A DNA stretch of 64,000 nucleotides, taken from Ricordea florida. Its lineage: Eukaryota > Cnidaria > Anthozoa > Corallimorpharia > Ricordeidae. Location: contig OX453273.1 in the NCBI GenBank assembly GCA_949710005.1, forward strand, positions 905,322 through 969,321. The letters are read 5' to 3'. The notes beneath the pieces were generated by a model. It saw only the letters and a program-made list of their open reading frames with translations, searched no databases and was not told the DNA's origin. Positions 24,490-37,200 of the stretch are shown here, one piece after another. How positions within the stretch are numbered: the first letter of the stretch is position 1; every line of letters starts with the position of its first letter. A program made the position numbers and the translations under genes.

Positions 24490-25600
24490 AATCAGAGACA
24501 GAATGGAAAATTAGTTAGGAATTTCCAAAGAATGGTCACAATGTAAGGTTTGATCCACAGAGGAAAACGTTACAACCACACTGTATAGTAAAACAAAAAG
24601 TACCACAGTACAGTAATGTTCAGTAGCTTTACAAAGAATGGTCACACTGCATGGTTTGATCCACAGATGAAAAAGTTAGAACCACACTGTATAGTAAAAC
24701 AAACAGTACCACAGTACAGTACTCTTCAGTAGCTTTACAAAGAATGGTCACACTGCATGGTTTGATCCACAGAGGAAAACGTTAGAACCACACTGTATAG
24801 TAAAACAAACAGTACCACCGTACAGTACTGTTCAGTAGCTTTACAAAGAATGGTCACACTGCATGGTTTGATCCACAGACGAAAAGTTAGAACCACACTG
24901 TATAGTGAAACAAACAGTACCACAGTACAGTACTGTTCAGTAGCTTTACATAGAATAGTCACACTGCATGGTTTGATCTACAGATTAAAACGTGAGAATC
25001 ACACTGCATAGTACAACAAACAGTACCATAGAAAAGTACTGTTCAGTAGCTTTCCAAATAATGTCTACACTGAATGTTTTCCATACACTGTACAATAAAT
25101 GTAGCAGAAACAAACCAAAGAGTGGTCACACTGTATGGTATGATCCACAGATGAACTGAAAAACGGTTAACGGCAACAATATATAGTAAACAAACAGTTC
25201 CACAGTACAGCACTGTTCAGTGGCTTTTCGTTACAAATTCAAAATTCACATTGCATTGTGTGACCCCCAGATAAAAGGGTTTGTATAGTCTTTAAAATAA
25301 AACAAAAAGTTCCACAGAATAAAGAATGGTCATGCTGCATGGTTAGAATCGTGTTAGTTAGAACAACAACAACAACAACAACCATTTATTTGTACTCAAA
25401 ATTTATAAAATAATTACAATAAACATTAAATTAGTATAGAGTACTGCCTACCCAAAATAACCATAAGGGCTAAAAAAAATGGGCAGACATTTGGGGAAAA
25501 ATGGGCAGAACCACACTTTACAGTAAAACATACAGTGCAACAGTCTACAGTACTCTTCAGTAGCTTTCCAGAATGGTCACACTTTTCCTCCAGTCTAGAT
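24490..25600 (+). repeat. Tandem array with 106-bp unit
   Basis: The anchor AATGGTCAC (or a close variant) recurs at 24,531, 24,637, 24,743, 24,849, 24,954 and 25,060, giving steps of 106, 106, 106, 105 and 106 bp. More diverged units continue to about 25,600, interrupted by a LINE tail at 25,352. Each unit contains TGGTTTGATCCACAG, GTTAGAACCACACTGTATAG, AAACAAACAGTACCACAG and the near-palindrome ACAGTACTGTTCAGTA. Related diverged blocks lie at 10.4, 13.9, 17.2, 18.1 (inverted) and 56.7 kb (inverted). Confidence 0.95.
25352..25460 (-). mobile_element. LINE 3' tail fragment inserted in the 106-bp array
   Basis: Read on the minus strand this is TTTTGAGTACAAATAAATGG followed by (TTG)n, the kind of AT-rich 3'UTR and trinucleotide tail that ends many non-LTR elements. 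It splits the satellite array, so it arrived after the array formed. Confidence 0.6.
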
Positions 25601-28600
25601 GTTGCCCTTAAGTGCCAATAATTATCTTGGCTTTTATCAATTGGCTGATCGGATCTGCTAGATATACTCTAAAATATGATATATGCCTTAATTGCTGGAA
25701 GCTAGTTGTTGAAAGTTTCTTGAAAGAACCTTAAAATTTCTCTGTAAATTAGAAACAAAAACGTATCTGCTAACTGTGAAGCTTTATCAGGCGACTTCCT
25801 GATAATGAAAAACGCTTCCTCTTTATTCAACCTTGATTTCTTTTAGGGTTCAACCAAATAACTGGGACATAAGCAGAAACCAACTCACATGGTATCACGA
25901 ATCCTGTAATCTGATTGGATAACGTACTCAGTTACAATCAATTAGCCAGGAGCGAAAACGCCCGCGCTTGGAACAAAACAATGTACTAAAATAACTGAAT
26001 AGATAGTAGATATAGGTATAAACTCGAAAGAAATATGCTAGTTGGTTTCTTCTTAATCACTTAGACTACTCGTTCTCGTCCATCAAGAGTTAAAAAATTG
26101 ACTCATAGGAAATTCGAAGTTGTGGTCTCATTGTTCATAGTAGAAGACAAAACAGTTCAGGGCAAAACTTGATCAATTTGGTCACTGTCACTGTGCGCAA
26201 AGCCTTCGTTTAAGATGTGTCGTTCATTTGAGTCAGGGTAAGTTTCCTTAGTCAACACGAGCAAAGCAAACCTGGCAACAAAACCGGATATACTGCATGG
26301 ATGTTATTAAACTGTCGTCGGTTACATGAGCAGTGAATTCAGTCACTCACCAGTGACTTGGTTTACTTATCGTTGAATTCAATATAGGTTAAAATAGATC
26401 GTGGCTGTCTATTTGACTAAGCAGAACACAAAATAACGTGAAACAAGAAAACAAAAAGTTAGTTCTTTCTTTAAGGGGTTTTCTAATATTGGGCTGCTAA
26501 GCAATAAGAGAATATTGCTGTTGTTGTAAAATATCCTGTCTTTATTTGTCCTTTTTGTTTGTGAGCGCGAGTTCTTTTCATCTCACAAGGGGCTGTCTTC
26601 AGCCTATTCAAATGCTGCGATATTAAGCTGTCCGATGGAATTCTTTGGGTAAAGAGGGAAGCTAAACACAGAGAAAGAATAGAACTGAAAGGTTAGAGAA
26701 AAGTTGGGTTTGAATTTGACAGTTAAACGAAGAGTTTCTTCTGTTTGTACTGTACACTGGTCTTTAATTTGTTATTGAATACACCCTCGAATTAAAATTC
26801 ATCTTTGTTGACATATTAGCTGTGATAGGGATACTAACTGCACTCAAGACACTCTTCAATGGAGCTAAAAGCAGAATTTTCCTCGTGTGTGGATCATTAC
26901 TTCGTAGCTTCTGCGCATGTGCTGAGCGACAAAAACCTCGCGTACTTAGTAACCACTGTGTAACTAGGTCAATAATTGGAATGTACTATACAAACTGAAC
27001 AGGCGTTGTCTTTGCGAGCTGAAAGCGGTCAAAGTTAAGATGTGCAAATAAATGGCACAAAGCGGACGAATGTGTATTTTTCTTTCAGATATTTTTCGGC
27101 TTAATTTATTACAAGAAAAAGCCGGTTCCGCGGCGCGCGGGCCAAACGAAGGGAAAAAGATTTCTCTTCACTTATCAATTGTCGACATTTGTTTGCTTGG
27201 TGAATGAGGGAGAGGATACTCGAGTTACAGAAATGATTATGTGAAATCCTTGGGTTTCCGCTATTACCACTCAATTGAATACACAAACCTTGACTGTTTA
27301 AAAGCTTCGGCCTGCTTAACCTTCCAAACTCAGACCTTGTGTCTCTAATGAATTGATTTTTTCCTGCTTTTTTGAAGAGACCCCTTTGATTTCCGTTCAA
27401 ATCTCTTGCCTGTTTCAACCGCACGATGAAAAGCGCGTTTCGAATTGTTTTGTGATTAATGTACGTGAAGCATTTCGCGTGGGTAAGGATTTTTCCTGTT
27501 GGTTGTCCATTTTTCGGTTTTTCAATCAGGCGACCGGATTATTGTGTTAATTTCATAGCTGGCTTCCTTTTGTGTTTTTCTTGAGCGCTGTAAAAACATT
27601 TCGTCGGAGGCTTGATAACTTTCAAGGTGGAACTCTCAAGGTGTCCAACTGAGTAAGCAATACCTCGAACGATGCTTTTAATTCTTTTCACTGTTTTTCG
27701 CGTGCGTAAAAACCCTAAAATAGTAGTTGCTGTTAACATGTGTTTTGACATGTGCTCTTCTGATAAACGCTATTCAGCGAGCACAATGCATTCTTTGTGC
27801 CTTAATTGCTTTATTTAAAAGGACGTGAGCGCCGAACAAAGAAGTTTGATACAAGTGAATTATAGTAATTTTGGTGCGAAAATGGACCAGATAAATAGAT
27901 TTCAAGAAAGAGACTGCAGATGAAAGGCGTGTTGTGATCGGGCCCTCCTGGGAGAAGTGCCGCAATTTTTGTGGCCCATCGCCATCACCTGTCATCGCCC
28001 TCACTTTTGACGCCTGATTAAAACACTTCTTCCAAAATCCACGCCCTAGTCACGAAACGAGATTCTAGCACGGGACAAGCAACGTTGTTGTTTACAATAA
28101 ATCGTGCGCGTACTCCACAAATCAAAGGTTCCCTCTTCTTGTATAGTGTCGTGTTTTCAAAAAAGATGTCGCTACTGTTGTTTTTTCTTTTCTTTTCTGA
28201 TTGTTAACACTGAAAAGAGGGTCTAAAGGTTTCGTTGAAAAGGCTTGACGCCTACGCTTAAATTGTGAGCGTTGAATTCGCGTGTCTGAAGACCTCGCTT
28301 GAACCTTGATAGAAATCGCGCTACACAGTGACTGGAAACCCAATCCTTTTATTGCCTAAATTTCCTTCTTAAGCACCGCTCATCGTCCTTTATTGTAAAA
28401 ATAACACAATCATGCTATATCCTTCACGCTGCGAGTCGTATTTTTCAGTTCAAACTTACAGCCATCCCTCTTTGGGCAAGCTAATCAACGTGTTTCCTGT
28501 GCGTTGGCCTTTTGCGACACCTTAGTTGCTCTGCCATAAATTAAGCTGCGTTGTGGAATTAAAGTCTGCAAACGCGTAAAACCTTAAGTGAACTCCGCGC

Positions 28601-28789
28601 ACTTGAATATATTGCGGGTTGTCCTTAATGGTTTTCGATTTCCTCAAAGTGATATCGCGATATTTGAGAAGATGCCCGCACGTAAAACGAGAAACCACTG
28701 AATATGTTAAACGGAAGATACGAAAACTTATCGCGAAAAGGTCGTGCTGGCTCAGTTTAAACACAAACAGTCATGGCTCCGTTAGAAAA
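25601..28789. other. Repeat-poor region downstream of the SIX gene
   Basis: No repeat family from elsewhere in the window and no supported gene. The open frames are short and without domains. It lies 3' of the SIX gene and could hold regulatory DNA, which is inference only. Confidence 0.45.
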
Positions 28790-28795
28790 TTTATT
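28790..28795 (-). terminator. Candidate polyadenylation signal for the SIX gene
   Basis: AATAAA on the minus strand, about 600 nt beyond the stop codon. This is the first canonical hexamer I found reading down from the stop. Others lie at 28,389-28,394 and 28,348-28,353. Which one is used cannot be decided from sequence. Confidence 0.35.
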
Positions 28796-29394
28796 TTTCT
28801 GATTTCGAGAATTCGGAGTTCCTACACTACCTCTTGCAAGCAAGGAACGTCGTTAGTTTCACACCCGAAGATCGCTTGTGAAGGCGTTACTGTACAGATA
28901 ATATAATGAAGGTTTACAAGGATATATTATGATAAAACTGAACACAAAGACAACATTTGCTCTTTGCACTTAATTCCTCATAGGATACAAGACAATTTTT
29001 TTTCCGCGTAAACTGTTTTTGTTTGAATTGTTACGTTCTGAAAGGATATTTGTGCGAGACGCTTGGCGCAAACATCCAGTGGCGAATGAAAGAAGTCATT
29101 CATAATGCATTCTAAGTGAGTACGATGTAAAATATGTTATTGTTGTTTTTCGTAAGAATAAATCTACCAGCAGGATACAGCATTTTCTTATATGTTTTGC
29201 TATCAGCTCTACTCTAAATACCTTAATAAAATCGGGGTTTGCTGGGAAGCTGATTGTCTAGTGAGGGAGGGCTTCACAAAATTAAAGTGATCCCGATAGC
29301 TCGATGTCTTCCCTACTGTTTTTACAAAGTTTGCTGTACGGCGAGTTTACAGCTGAGCGCGATACTTATTGTAAAGGGTGAAAGCTAGATGGGC

Positions 29395-30997
29395 TTAGAG
29401 GCCCACCAGAGTGTTTGTCAAAGTAGTAAGCATATGGCTATCATGAAGTCCATGCGTGAACTCTGTAGCGGACACAGGCGCCATTGAATCATGTGCCATC
29501 GCCGCCATCAGAGTTGGATCATCCACTTCTAACTTTACTGGTACAGACGTGCCGGTCAGATGGGTTCCATTCATACACTGGGAAAAGTCGGGCATCACAC
29601 ACTTTTTCACGTCGGACAACAAGGTCTGCTTGTCTTGGCCCATCAGTTGCTTACTGCGGAGATCCACGGTAGAGTCCCTGCGAGAATTCACGAAGACAAG
29701 GTAAAGAAAGTAAAGGATAAACAAGTCCGTTATGATCGGAATGAATTAATAAATATGGGTCAGTACGAACAGCAGTGTAGTGAATGTTACCTAACTCTAG
29801 TAATCTAGTTTCCTCGAACTAATCACGTATCACAGGCGAGCACATATCAAGTATTGCAACAAAATCCAGGTCGCCCGTAATTGTGAGTCATTATATTGCA
29901 TGATATCTTGTGATAGCCAAAGCTGTGTCTTCTCGAGCGAGCTTCAACCAGCCCGCGAATGATATTATCAGAATCTAGTTACAATATTGCTATACAAATT
30001 GTTTTAAGAAGACTGTCGGGGACTAAACATCTTGCGGCGTTTAGACTCTTTCGGACGTCTCATTTTGCACAGATATAGAACAGAGTCCTGAATCTTGAAG
30101 GGAAAGGATGCGCTCGCTTGGTCGCACGGTATGTATGAACTTCAAGTTGACTTTTCTACTGCGGAAATTTAATTTGCGTTGAATGAACCGCTCGTTCAAA
30201 TCGCTGTAAATTTAACTTCGGACCCTCGAAATTTCAAGTAAATTTATCAGTTGTAGCAAACTGCGAGAGAACAAAACGCCAGAAAGAGGAACGATCGTCT
30301 GAGCGTGCCAAGGCGTGCTAAGGCTTTTTGGGCTGGCTAATTTACTGTTGTCAGACAAAATATACCCAGTGAAGTGCGTACGTTTGTAAGTCAACGTCCG
30401 TGGCCGTGAACCATAAATAGAAACCACATAAAGAAATTCCTACCTTATTTTGGCCTCTGCGGCCCTATCACGCTGCCTTCGGTTCTTAAACCAGTTGCTG
30501 ACTTGTGTGGTAGTTAATCCTGTCGCCTCGGCTAGTTCCCGCTTTTCTCGAGGTGATGGGTAAGGGTTGTGAGAGTACCATTCCCGCAAGATGTTCCTTG
30601 ATTTCTCTTTAAAGCAGTAACTGGTCTCCTCGCCATCCCAGATTGTTCTAGGTAACGGAAACTTGCGTCGAACTCGATACTTGCCCACGGCTCCAAGTGG
30701 TCTACCACGGAGCTTTTCTGCTTCGATGTAGTGTGCCTTAAGCCAAAGCGACTGTAACTTGGGATGTGAGCTAGGTGAAAATGTATTGTTCTCCAGTATA
30801 CGATACAACTCTTGAAAGTTTCCTTGGTGAAACGACACAAGAGCCTTTGCTTTCAGAACGCTTTCGTTCTTTTGGATTGTTTCGCATTCTGGCAAGGACC
30901 AGAGGAACCGTCCGAGACGCTCAATGTCCCCACTCTGTTGTAGCACTTCACAGACGCACGCCACTTGCTCCGGGGTGAAACTAAAGGTTGGTAGCAT
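29395..30997 (-). CDS. Six1/2: SIX1/2-class homeobox transcription factor (two coding exons)
   Basis: Coding exons are 30,997-30,444 and 29,677-29,395 (stop TAA), joined across a 766-bp intron with a GT donor at 30,443 and an AG acceptor at 29,678. The exons are 554 and 283 nt, so the intron splits an Arg codon and the product is 278 aa, close to human SIX1 (284). The SIX protein-interaction domain covers about residues 6-115 ([40 protein letters not shown]). The homeodomain is about 122-181 with the recognition helix [17 protein letters not shown]. The tail after the splice is rich in Thr/Met and ends [19 protein letters not shown], like the SIX1 end (LQDS...LT..LV.L). Family knowledge: a nuclear DNA-binding factor that partners with EYA in sensory-organ and muscle programmes. 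The ATG is preceded by A at -3 and is the first in frame. SIX4/5 and SIX3/6 are less likely because of the ETSYCF start of the homeodomain and the C-terminus. Confidence 0.97.
29678..30443 (-). other. Intron of the SIX1/2 gene
   Basis: 766 bp, bounded by GTAGGAAT at the 5' end and TTCTCGCAG at the 3' end. Removing it keeps one frame (exon 1 ends on two bases of an Arg codon and exon 2 supplies the third). It lies just after the homeodomain. No repeat or RNA gene is visible inside. Confidence 0.9.
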
Positions 30998-31083
30998 TTT
31001 TGCTTGGTTGTGCAGCGCCGGTAGGGTTTATCCTTTCACTTCTTTGTATTGTCTATTTGTCTGAACTTAAGACGACACTCTCT

Positions 31084-31090
31084 CTTTATA
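31084..31090 (-). promoter_or_regulatory. TATA box of the SIX1/2 gene
   Basis: TATAAAG on the minus strand, 87 bp upstream of the start codon. A start site about 25-30 bp downstream would give a 5'UTR of roughly 60 nt. Spacing and strand fit a core promoter; this is inference. Confidence 0.55.
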
Positions 31091-31217
31091 GCTGCTCGGA
31101 ATCAAATTGCACACAGCAAAAAGCAAATGTCACCCACTAGCGATCAGACAAATTCTCATTCAGTAGCGTGACATTGTCATTATTAAATTAAGATTACAAC
31201 TTGAACCACGAGCTGTG

Positions 31218-31222
31218 ATTGG
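31218..31222 (-). promoter_or_regulatory. CCAAT box upstream of the SIX1/2 TATA box
   Basis: CCAAT on the minus strand within CAGCCAATCACAG, about 130 bp upstream of the TATA box. The extended motif fits NF-Y. It may be chance. Confidence 0.35.
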
Positions 31223-34200
31223 CTGGCGTGTATTATCCAGATGGTTCATATTTTGGCAGGAGATGTTAAATCAAACACCATGGAGACAATGTCAATCGCC
31301 TGCTTTGCCTTTTTTTTTTTTTCAAAACAGGGACTTCCGCTCCAGGCTAGGTCCTTGAGTCGGAAAGACCGAACAGCGCGTCAACAACAATTGCTTTGCT
31401 TATGGCTTTTTTGGGTCATTAGTTAATTGAACCAACGCAATAGTCAGGCTGGAATATTGCTGGGAATATTGTGTTTGTAATTTTATCCACAGATCAAATT
31501 TCTTTCCGTGTCCCCTTTTGCTATGGTAACTCTGATGAAATCGAATTGCCATCAAACCTCTCCAGTGATTACATCCTACAAAACCTATTACCTTAAAAGA
31601 TGCTAATTTAGCGGGCTAATAACATCTAGCGAGACGAGTGTGAACAAAGGTACTTTTTGTTGATTTTGCCCCGAATTTATAGTTTCAAAACTGACAGCCG
31701 AGCTAATCAACAAAATGCGTATTAAACAATGGTTCAGTAGTAAGTAGTGATCCAGGTGGTAACCAGATTGTTCCCTACGCCTCAGCTCTTCCAAGCCAGA
31801 GAAACTTGTCAAATAATTTCATCTAAAAAAGTGTTGGCAAAGACGCTATTTTTCCCGTACCTTAAACGCAGTTTTCTGTTTTACTTATGATAGAAGAGGC
31901 GCGACAAAACTACCAGCAATAGATCTTGACCGGCGAAGATGCTAAATTCATTTTGGACAAGATACTAACCTTAATCATGTCTGCTTCTGCTGCGCAGAGA
32001 CATTTCGATAACTAAAATGAAAATACTCGGCTCACTGATACCCTATTTTTAAATACGACTTCGTGCTTAGTCACTATCAGTGATACGGATTCTCAAGGAC
32101 GTTCGTCATTTTGCCGTATCTACTCACCGCACCCGCCTGTCGTACAAGTTGTTGTCTTGCTTATCCCGGAAAGGAACGACTTTTCAACGGACTTAAATTA
32201 ATTGGTTGTCTGCGACCAATTAGTGTGTTTTATATCTGTTTCTCTTATGATTACATCAAACCAATCTACCGTTCTTGTTAACAGGACGTTTTTGACTCAA
32301 CTTCGGAAATTCTCTCAACCATTGAGAGAATTCCGAAATGTATTTTACCAAGGTTTTAAATCGGTCTCATTGGTATTGTGTCTATGTTAGTCGATTTTGT
32401 ACTCAGCGTGTAATCCAGAAATAATATAAATAACTCTACGATGTTCTTTTTGAAGTCTGCGAGCTTGCGCTGCCTTTGACAAGGCGAAAAAGAAAGCGTC
32501 TATGAAGTCTACAAAGATCTTGTCGTTGCTTCTAGGTTTGAATGAGCTTTCAAACACACTATTAGTTTAGGCGAACGAGATATGCATGATAACCGCGACG
32601 AAGTTCTTTTGCTTCAGTCTCGTATTTTATCAGTTACTCTGACGAGAGCTTCTGCTCGGCTAATGCAACAGTGGCCTACTTCTTTCTAATTTCACATTGT
32701 TTATCTCTTGCTTCAGTGTACCACCGCCTTCTGTAATTTGAGACAGTTGTTCTCATCTGTTAAGTGAGCCCTTACCACGATAAAAAGAAATGAATAATTT
32801 ATGACATTTTCTAACAATCCATTAGAAGGCAGGTTGTGGAGACATTTTAGGCGCGTGACAAATTTTCCTTTTCCTTGGTGCGAACTTAGCATCTAATGGA
32901 CCTTGTGAGATAATCAGGCTTTGAACACTTTTGTTTGCGGTTTGTAAAGATAAAATTCCAAAGTTTCTTTTTCCCACTCGTTTTTATTTATCATAATACC
33001 GGACGGTGTCAAGTGTTACGTTCCACATGGATTTAACAAAAGCTAATTTTGCACTTTTAGCTTTGTTCCTTGTTTATGAGATCGCTATCATAATATAATC
33101 ATTTTCGACTAAATACCGGGTCTAAAAGAACATAAAACCCGCGCCAAAAGCTGTTAACAGTCCTGTCACTTATTTCCAAATGTATGCGTGTGTCCTTTGT
33201 CCCTTTAAAATGTTTTCATATACTTGTCAAACGCCATTACCTCATCAAGCGCATTTTCTATCTGTTACTTCACTTTCGTGGCAAAAATGTTCTTTTTAAC
33301 TTTTTTTCGAGTCCGAATTTCAGCGGAATAAAACTCGTTCATGAGCCACCTGCTCCTGTATCTCAGGAAAACTGTGTAACTTTGTATTATTTTTTCACAG
33401 GAAGTTGAGTTGCCGCATCTGATAAAAATACAAGTGTGTCCAACACTGCAACTTCTCCGGATTCATTTGTTGTTTTGTGATTGATATTCTAACCTGATTT
33501 GGGCAAACTTCTAGATATGTTTTCTTTTCTGATATCCGGTAGCCGCTCTTTGTTTTAAATTTCTTTCCTTTTGAAATGGAAACCTACACTTTCTCTCCGC
33601 TGCCTGTTTGCACCTTTTGGTGTTACCCTAATGAATTTTTGCTGTATAACCAAATGCTGACATCGTGTATTTGCCGTTAGCTAGAGATAAAGCTATCATT
33701 TTAATTCCTGGCGGGATATTTTATCGTTCTTTTTCTAAATGATATCTCTGCACGTAATACAAAACAAAATTATCTTTCCGCATCCATATGAGCTAAACGA
33801 AACACTGTTTTGCGAAGTCATTGATTCATACTTCGATATGACCGGATGTTTCGAAGTTTGAAACCCAGCCTTTACCATATCGGTTTTTCCTGTTTTGACT
33901 TTCTTCTAATTCTAACAGCGTTTAGTGTTTGTTTGGGAGTTTTCTGTTCTGTTCCTTGCGGAGGGTATGTCGCGTAGTTTGTCACTTATTGCCCAGCCTG
34001 TCAGTCAATTTCAAAGCAGCATTTTTACGCCATTAGCAGCGCCTCTGTGTGCAAGGCTAAAAAACGAACTGAAATAATATCATACAAAGTTACCACTAAG
34101 TAATTTAGTTTCTAAAACATAGTGAGTGTTCTTGTCGGCTTAAAGTGGAAACCCACACTGTTTTAACGCCTGGTTTCTCTTAGGTTCCTTAAGGGGAACA

Positions 34201-37200
34201 AGTGCAGCTGTAGCTAGAATACTCAAACAAAAAGGGGAGCTCTGTAAGATTTTCAAACGAAATTCTTCAAAACCTCCATAGAGACCCTCGCTTTTGTAAT
34301 TTGTCTAGTAAAGCAATTAGACTTCAGAAAAAATTAATATTGCTTGACCAACTGCCCCGATGAGCGATCGCTTCAATTACGTCCTCAAAACAAACTCCAG
34401 CCAAAACGACACTTTCGACTGGTGGAGGGGAATCATCTTACAAGTAATTTCAAACAAATTGCGGCGCAAATTAAAACCGCAATTTTTCCTGTTTTCCTCA
34501 ACAGTACTTGTACTTTTGCGATGCTTCCCACATTTTCACTTTGCATGGATTGTTGTCTATCTTAAGCAGATACTCAAAGAAAGCCTAAAGCTGACTCAGC
34601 ATTGCGATTCTCACAAAATTCTCTGTTTTTCAATTTTTCCTCTGGAGTTAACTAAGCTTGACTGAAATCTATACACTTTAAGGGCGAACTTTGTTGGAGA
34701 AGATTTTGCCAGTATCGTGGATGTAACTAAATCATATAAGAATAAACGTTTGAAATAAAAGTCTTAATATATAACAACAAATGGATTTCTGTTCCGCGAT
34801 TTGAGAGCCTTCTTTTATAGAATATTAGATTGCTTGTGTGTTTTTCGAGGTGGTTACGATAAACTGGATTTGTTTTGGCATGTGGACGAACATGATAATT
34901 AAAGAAATTTCTCATAAATAAAATCCCAGAACACAACTTTCCAAACTTGATCAACAATAAAATAGCATTACCAGCTCAGCCGCCAATCCATTTGGAAAAC
35001 CTATAACTTCTATAAAGTGCAAATATGGAATCTAAGCACCTGCGACTGGGTGATAAGAAAAGCAAGAACTGAAATAAAAATAATATAATTTACTTTTAAT
35101 AAACTTCTTTTCAACTGAATTCGTCCCAAGCTGGAAAAGCGTCACAAGAAATCTTAGAGGCCTGCAGTTTGCCGGCAGCTTCCAAACTCTCGAATAGGAA
35201 ATTTTACGGCTAGAACGTCCTAGAAATTGAAGAGAAATTTTAAGAAGGTATAATTTGATCATTCGCATTAAAATGAAGTCTGTTGGCTTTTAGTGCGAGG
35301 TGATGGGGTGCTGTGTAAATTGAAACAAAGAAGGCAAGAACGGAAGCGTAATTTAACCTTTTTATTGATTTTTGAGTTGCTTAAACGACTTTCGTATCTT
35401 TTTTTCGATTCTCGATTGAATCTTAAAATCTGATAAAAACATTAGTCGAAAATGAAAACTTGAAAGTGTTCCTTTCCGTGAAGATTCTATCCGGATTTGT
35501 TTTTTTGTTCGCTTTGTTCGAGTCTACTTTCATGTACAGTTCACTGCTAATTATGATTAAGTTTATAATTGAAAAACTAAATCCCTTAAGCAAACTTGAA
35601 AATACTCGTCAAAAGTATAGTCTTCATATTCAACTCATAAAGAGAAAGCCTTGGTTACGTGCATGCAGTAGCGAGCGCCTCCTGGTAATTTGTAAATGCA
35701 GTCATTTGTCGTAGTTTTGTACTCGAACGAATTTTGAATCAAGAAAAACATTCAAGTTTCTGGAAACCCGTTCTATTTCTGAAATTGCCTTTTAATTGAT
35801 GGATGCCATTCTTTCAAATTTGCATCCAGTGTTCCAACTTCGGCGGCGTGAATCAAAGGAATTGAAGAAAAAATGATCATGCTAAGGCCTTGAGTAACCG
35901 AGCGATAATAGTAACACAAACAACTATCAAGTGCACTAATTATGGACTTGCTTTTGCAAAGGGGAAAAAGAAAAATGCAAAGTTTACTTTGGTTTTGGAA
36001 GTAAGGGCGGGATATTGCTCACATATGTTAAATACAGCCATATGCTTTACTAAGTCGCCCTTCTGTCTATCAGTTCAGCCTTCCTTATTTTGGGAGGTCA
36101 AAATGCCTAGAGGATATAAAGTTACATTGTAAGGAAAGATTCTCTCAGCCGGTGGGTCCTGCAGTAACTCGTCGAGTAGCTGGTTAACTGGAGAACAAGC
36201 CAAAAGTCTCGGTGATAAATTTTCTTCTTAAATATTCCTTTATTCTCTATGAATTGCCTTCCCGTTGTGAAGCCGGCCAAATTGACTGCTCTTCAGATAT
36301 GACAAGTTTTTATAATGCTACCTGTTCAAAGCATGTCAATGTTGCACTTAAGACTTGCATACAAAGCTCTTTGTGGTGGATGACTTTCACAGTCACATCC
36401 AGCCAAAACCATCCTTCCTCTTTGTGTTTTGTTGAACTGAAAACGTGCTTTTAAGAAGAAGGATAGGGTTACATAAGAAGGAGCATGAATCTTTCATGGT
36501 CTTGGCTAACTTCGTCCACTGTATTTTTTAAGTAGTGAAAACGTATTTCTACTAACCATTTTCTAACTATTTCTACTTACCATTTTTCATCACATTGATT
36601 TTAAAAGTTGTTTATTTAAAAGAGAATAATCCTATATTATCATTCCTTTTCTGTTCTTTTCTGCTAATAAACTGAGTCCTCCAATAAAATCGTGATTGTT
36701 GTATTGAAAGCTCTTGGACTGCTTTAGTTTTACTCCTTACATCACTTCTAAAACCGCCAAGACTTCACCTCATGTTGTCATTAACTGTTACCAAAACACA
36801 TTCCTGTTACAGTCAGAAAATTTGCCCCCATACCTTAATCGAAGCTATTGCAACAAATAGATGCAGTTGGATGGTCAGGGCAGATAAACGATCAAAATTA
36901 TGCCAATACGTTAGACAAAATTATTCCTCGTCTTCGTGAAGGTGACGAAGGTTCCGTGAAAGCTTTAAGCTTACTAGTACAGGATACATTTGTTTGCTTG
37001 AGAGTTCCAGTTTGCAGGGATTTCCAACCAAACAAACATTCACTGAAACAGTGAATTCTGGAACTCCACAGTTTCTTGAGAAGAGACACGAAATTTTTCA
37101 GTAACAGAAGTGAAACAAGTAGGATTATTATGTCGAGAAACGAGCGAGAGTACAATTTCAATTTGCTAAATTAAGAACTTTGTTCAGCTTGCTTTTGATA

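Noticed and set aside
24735-24962. 75-aa open frame with an internal repeat
   Set aside because: It is a translation of the 106-bp satellite array; the apparent protein repeat comes from one 105-bp unit and is not kept elsewhere.
24531-25070. Pol III promoter in the satellite unit (GGTTTGATCC as B box)
   Set aside because: The B-box match is imperfect and no A box lies at the right distance.
29456-29808. Several plus-strand frames over SIX exon 2
   Set aside because: They are shadows of the SIX coding sequence on the other strand, with no support of their own.
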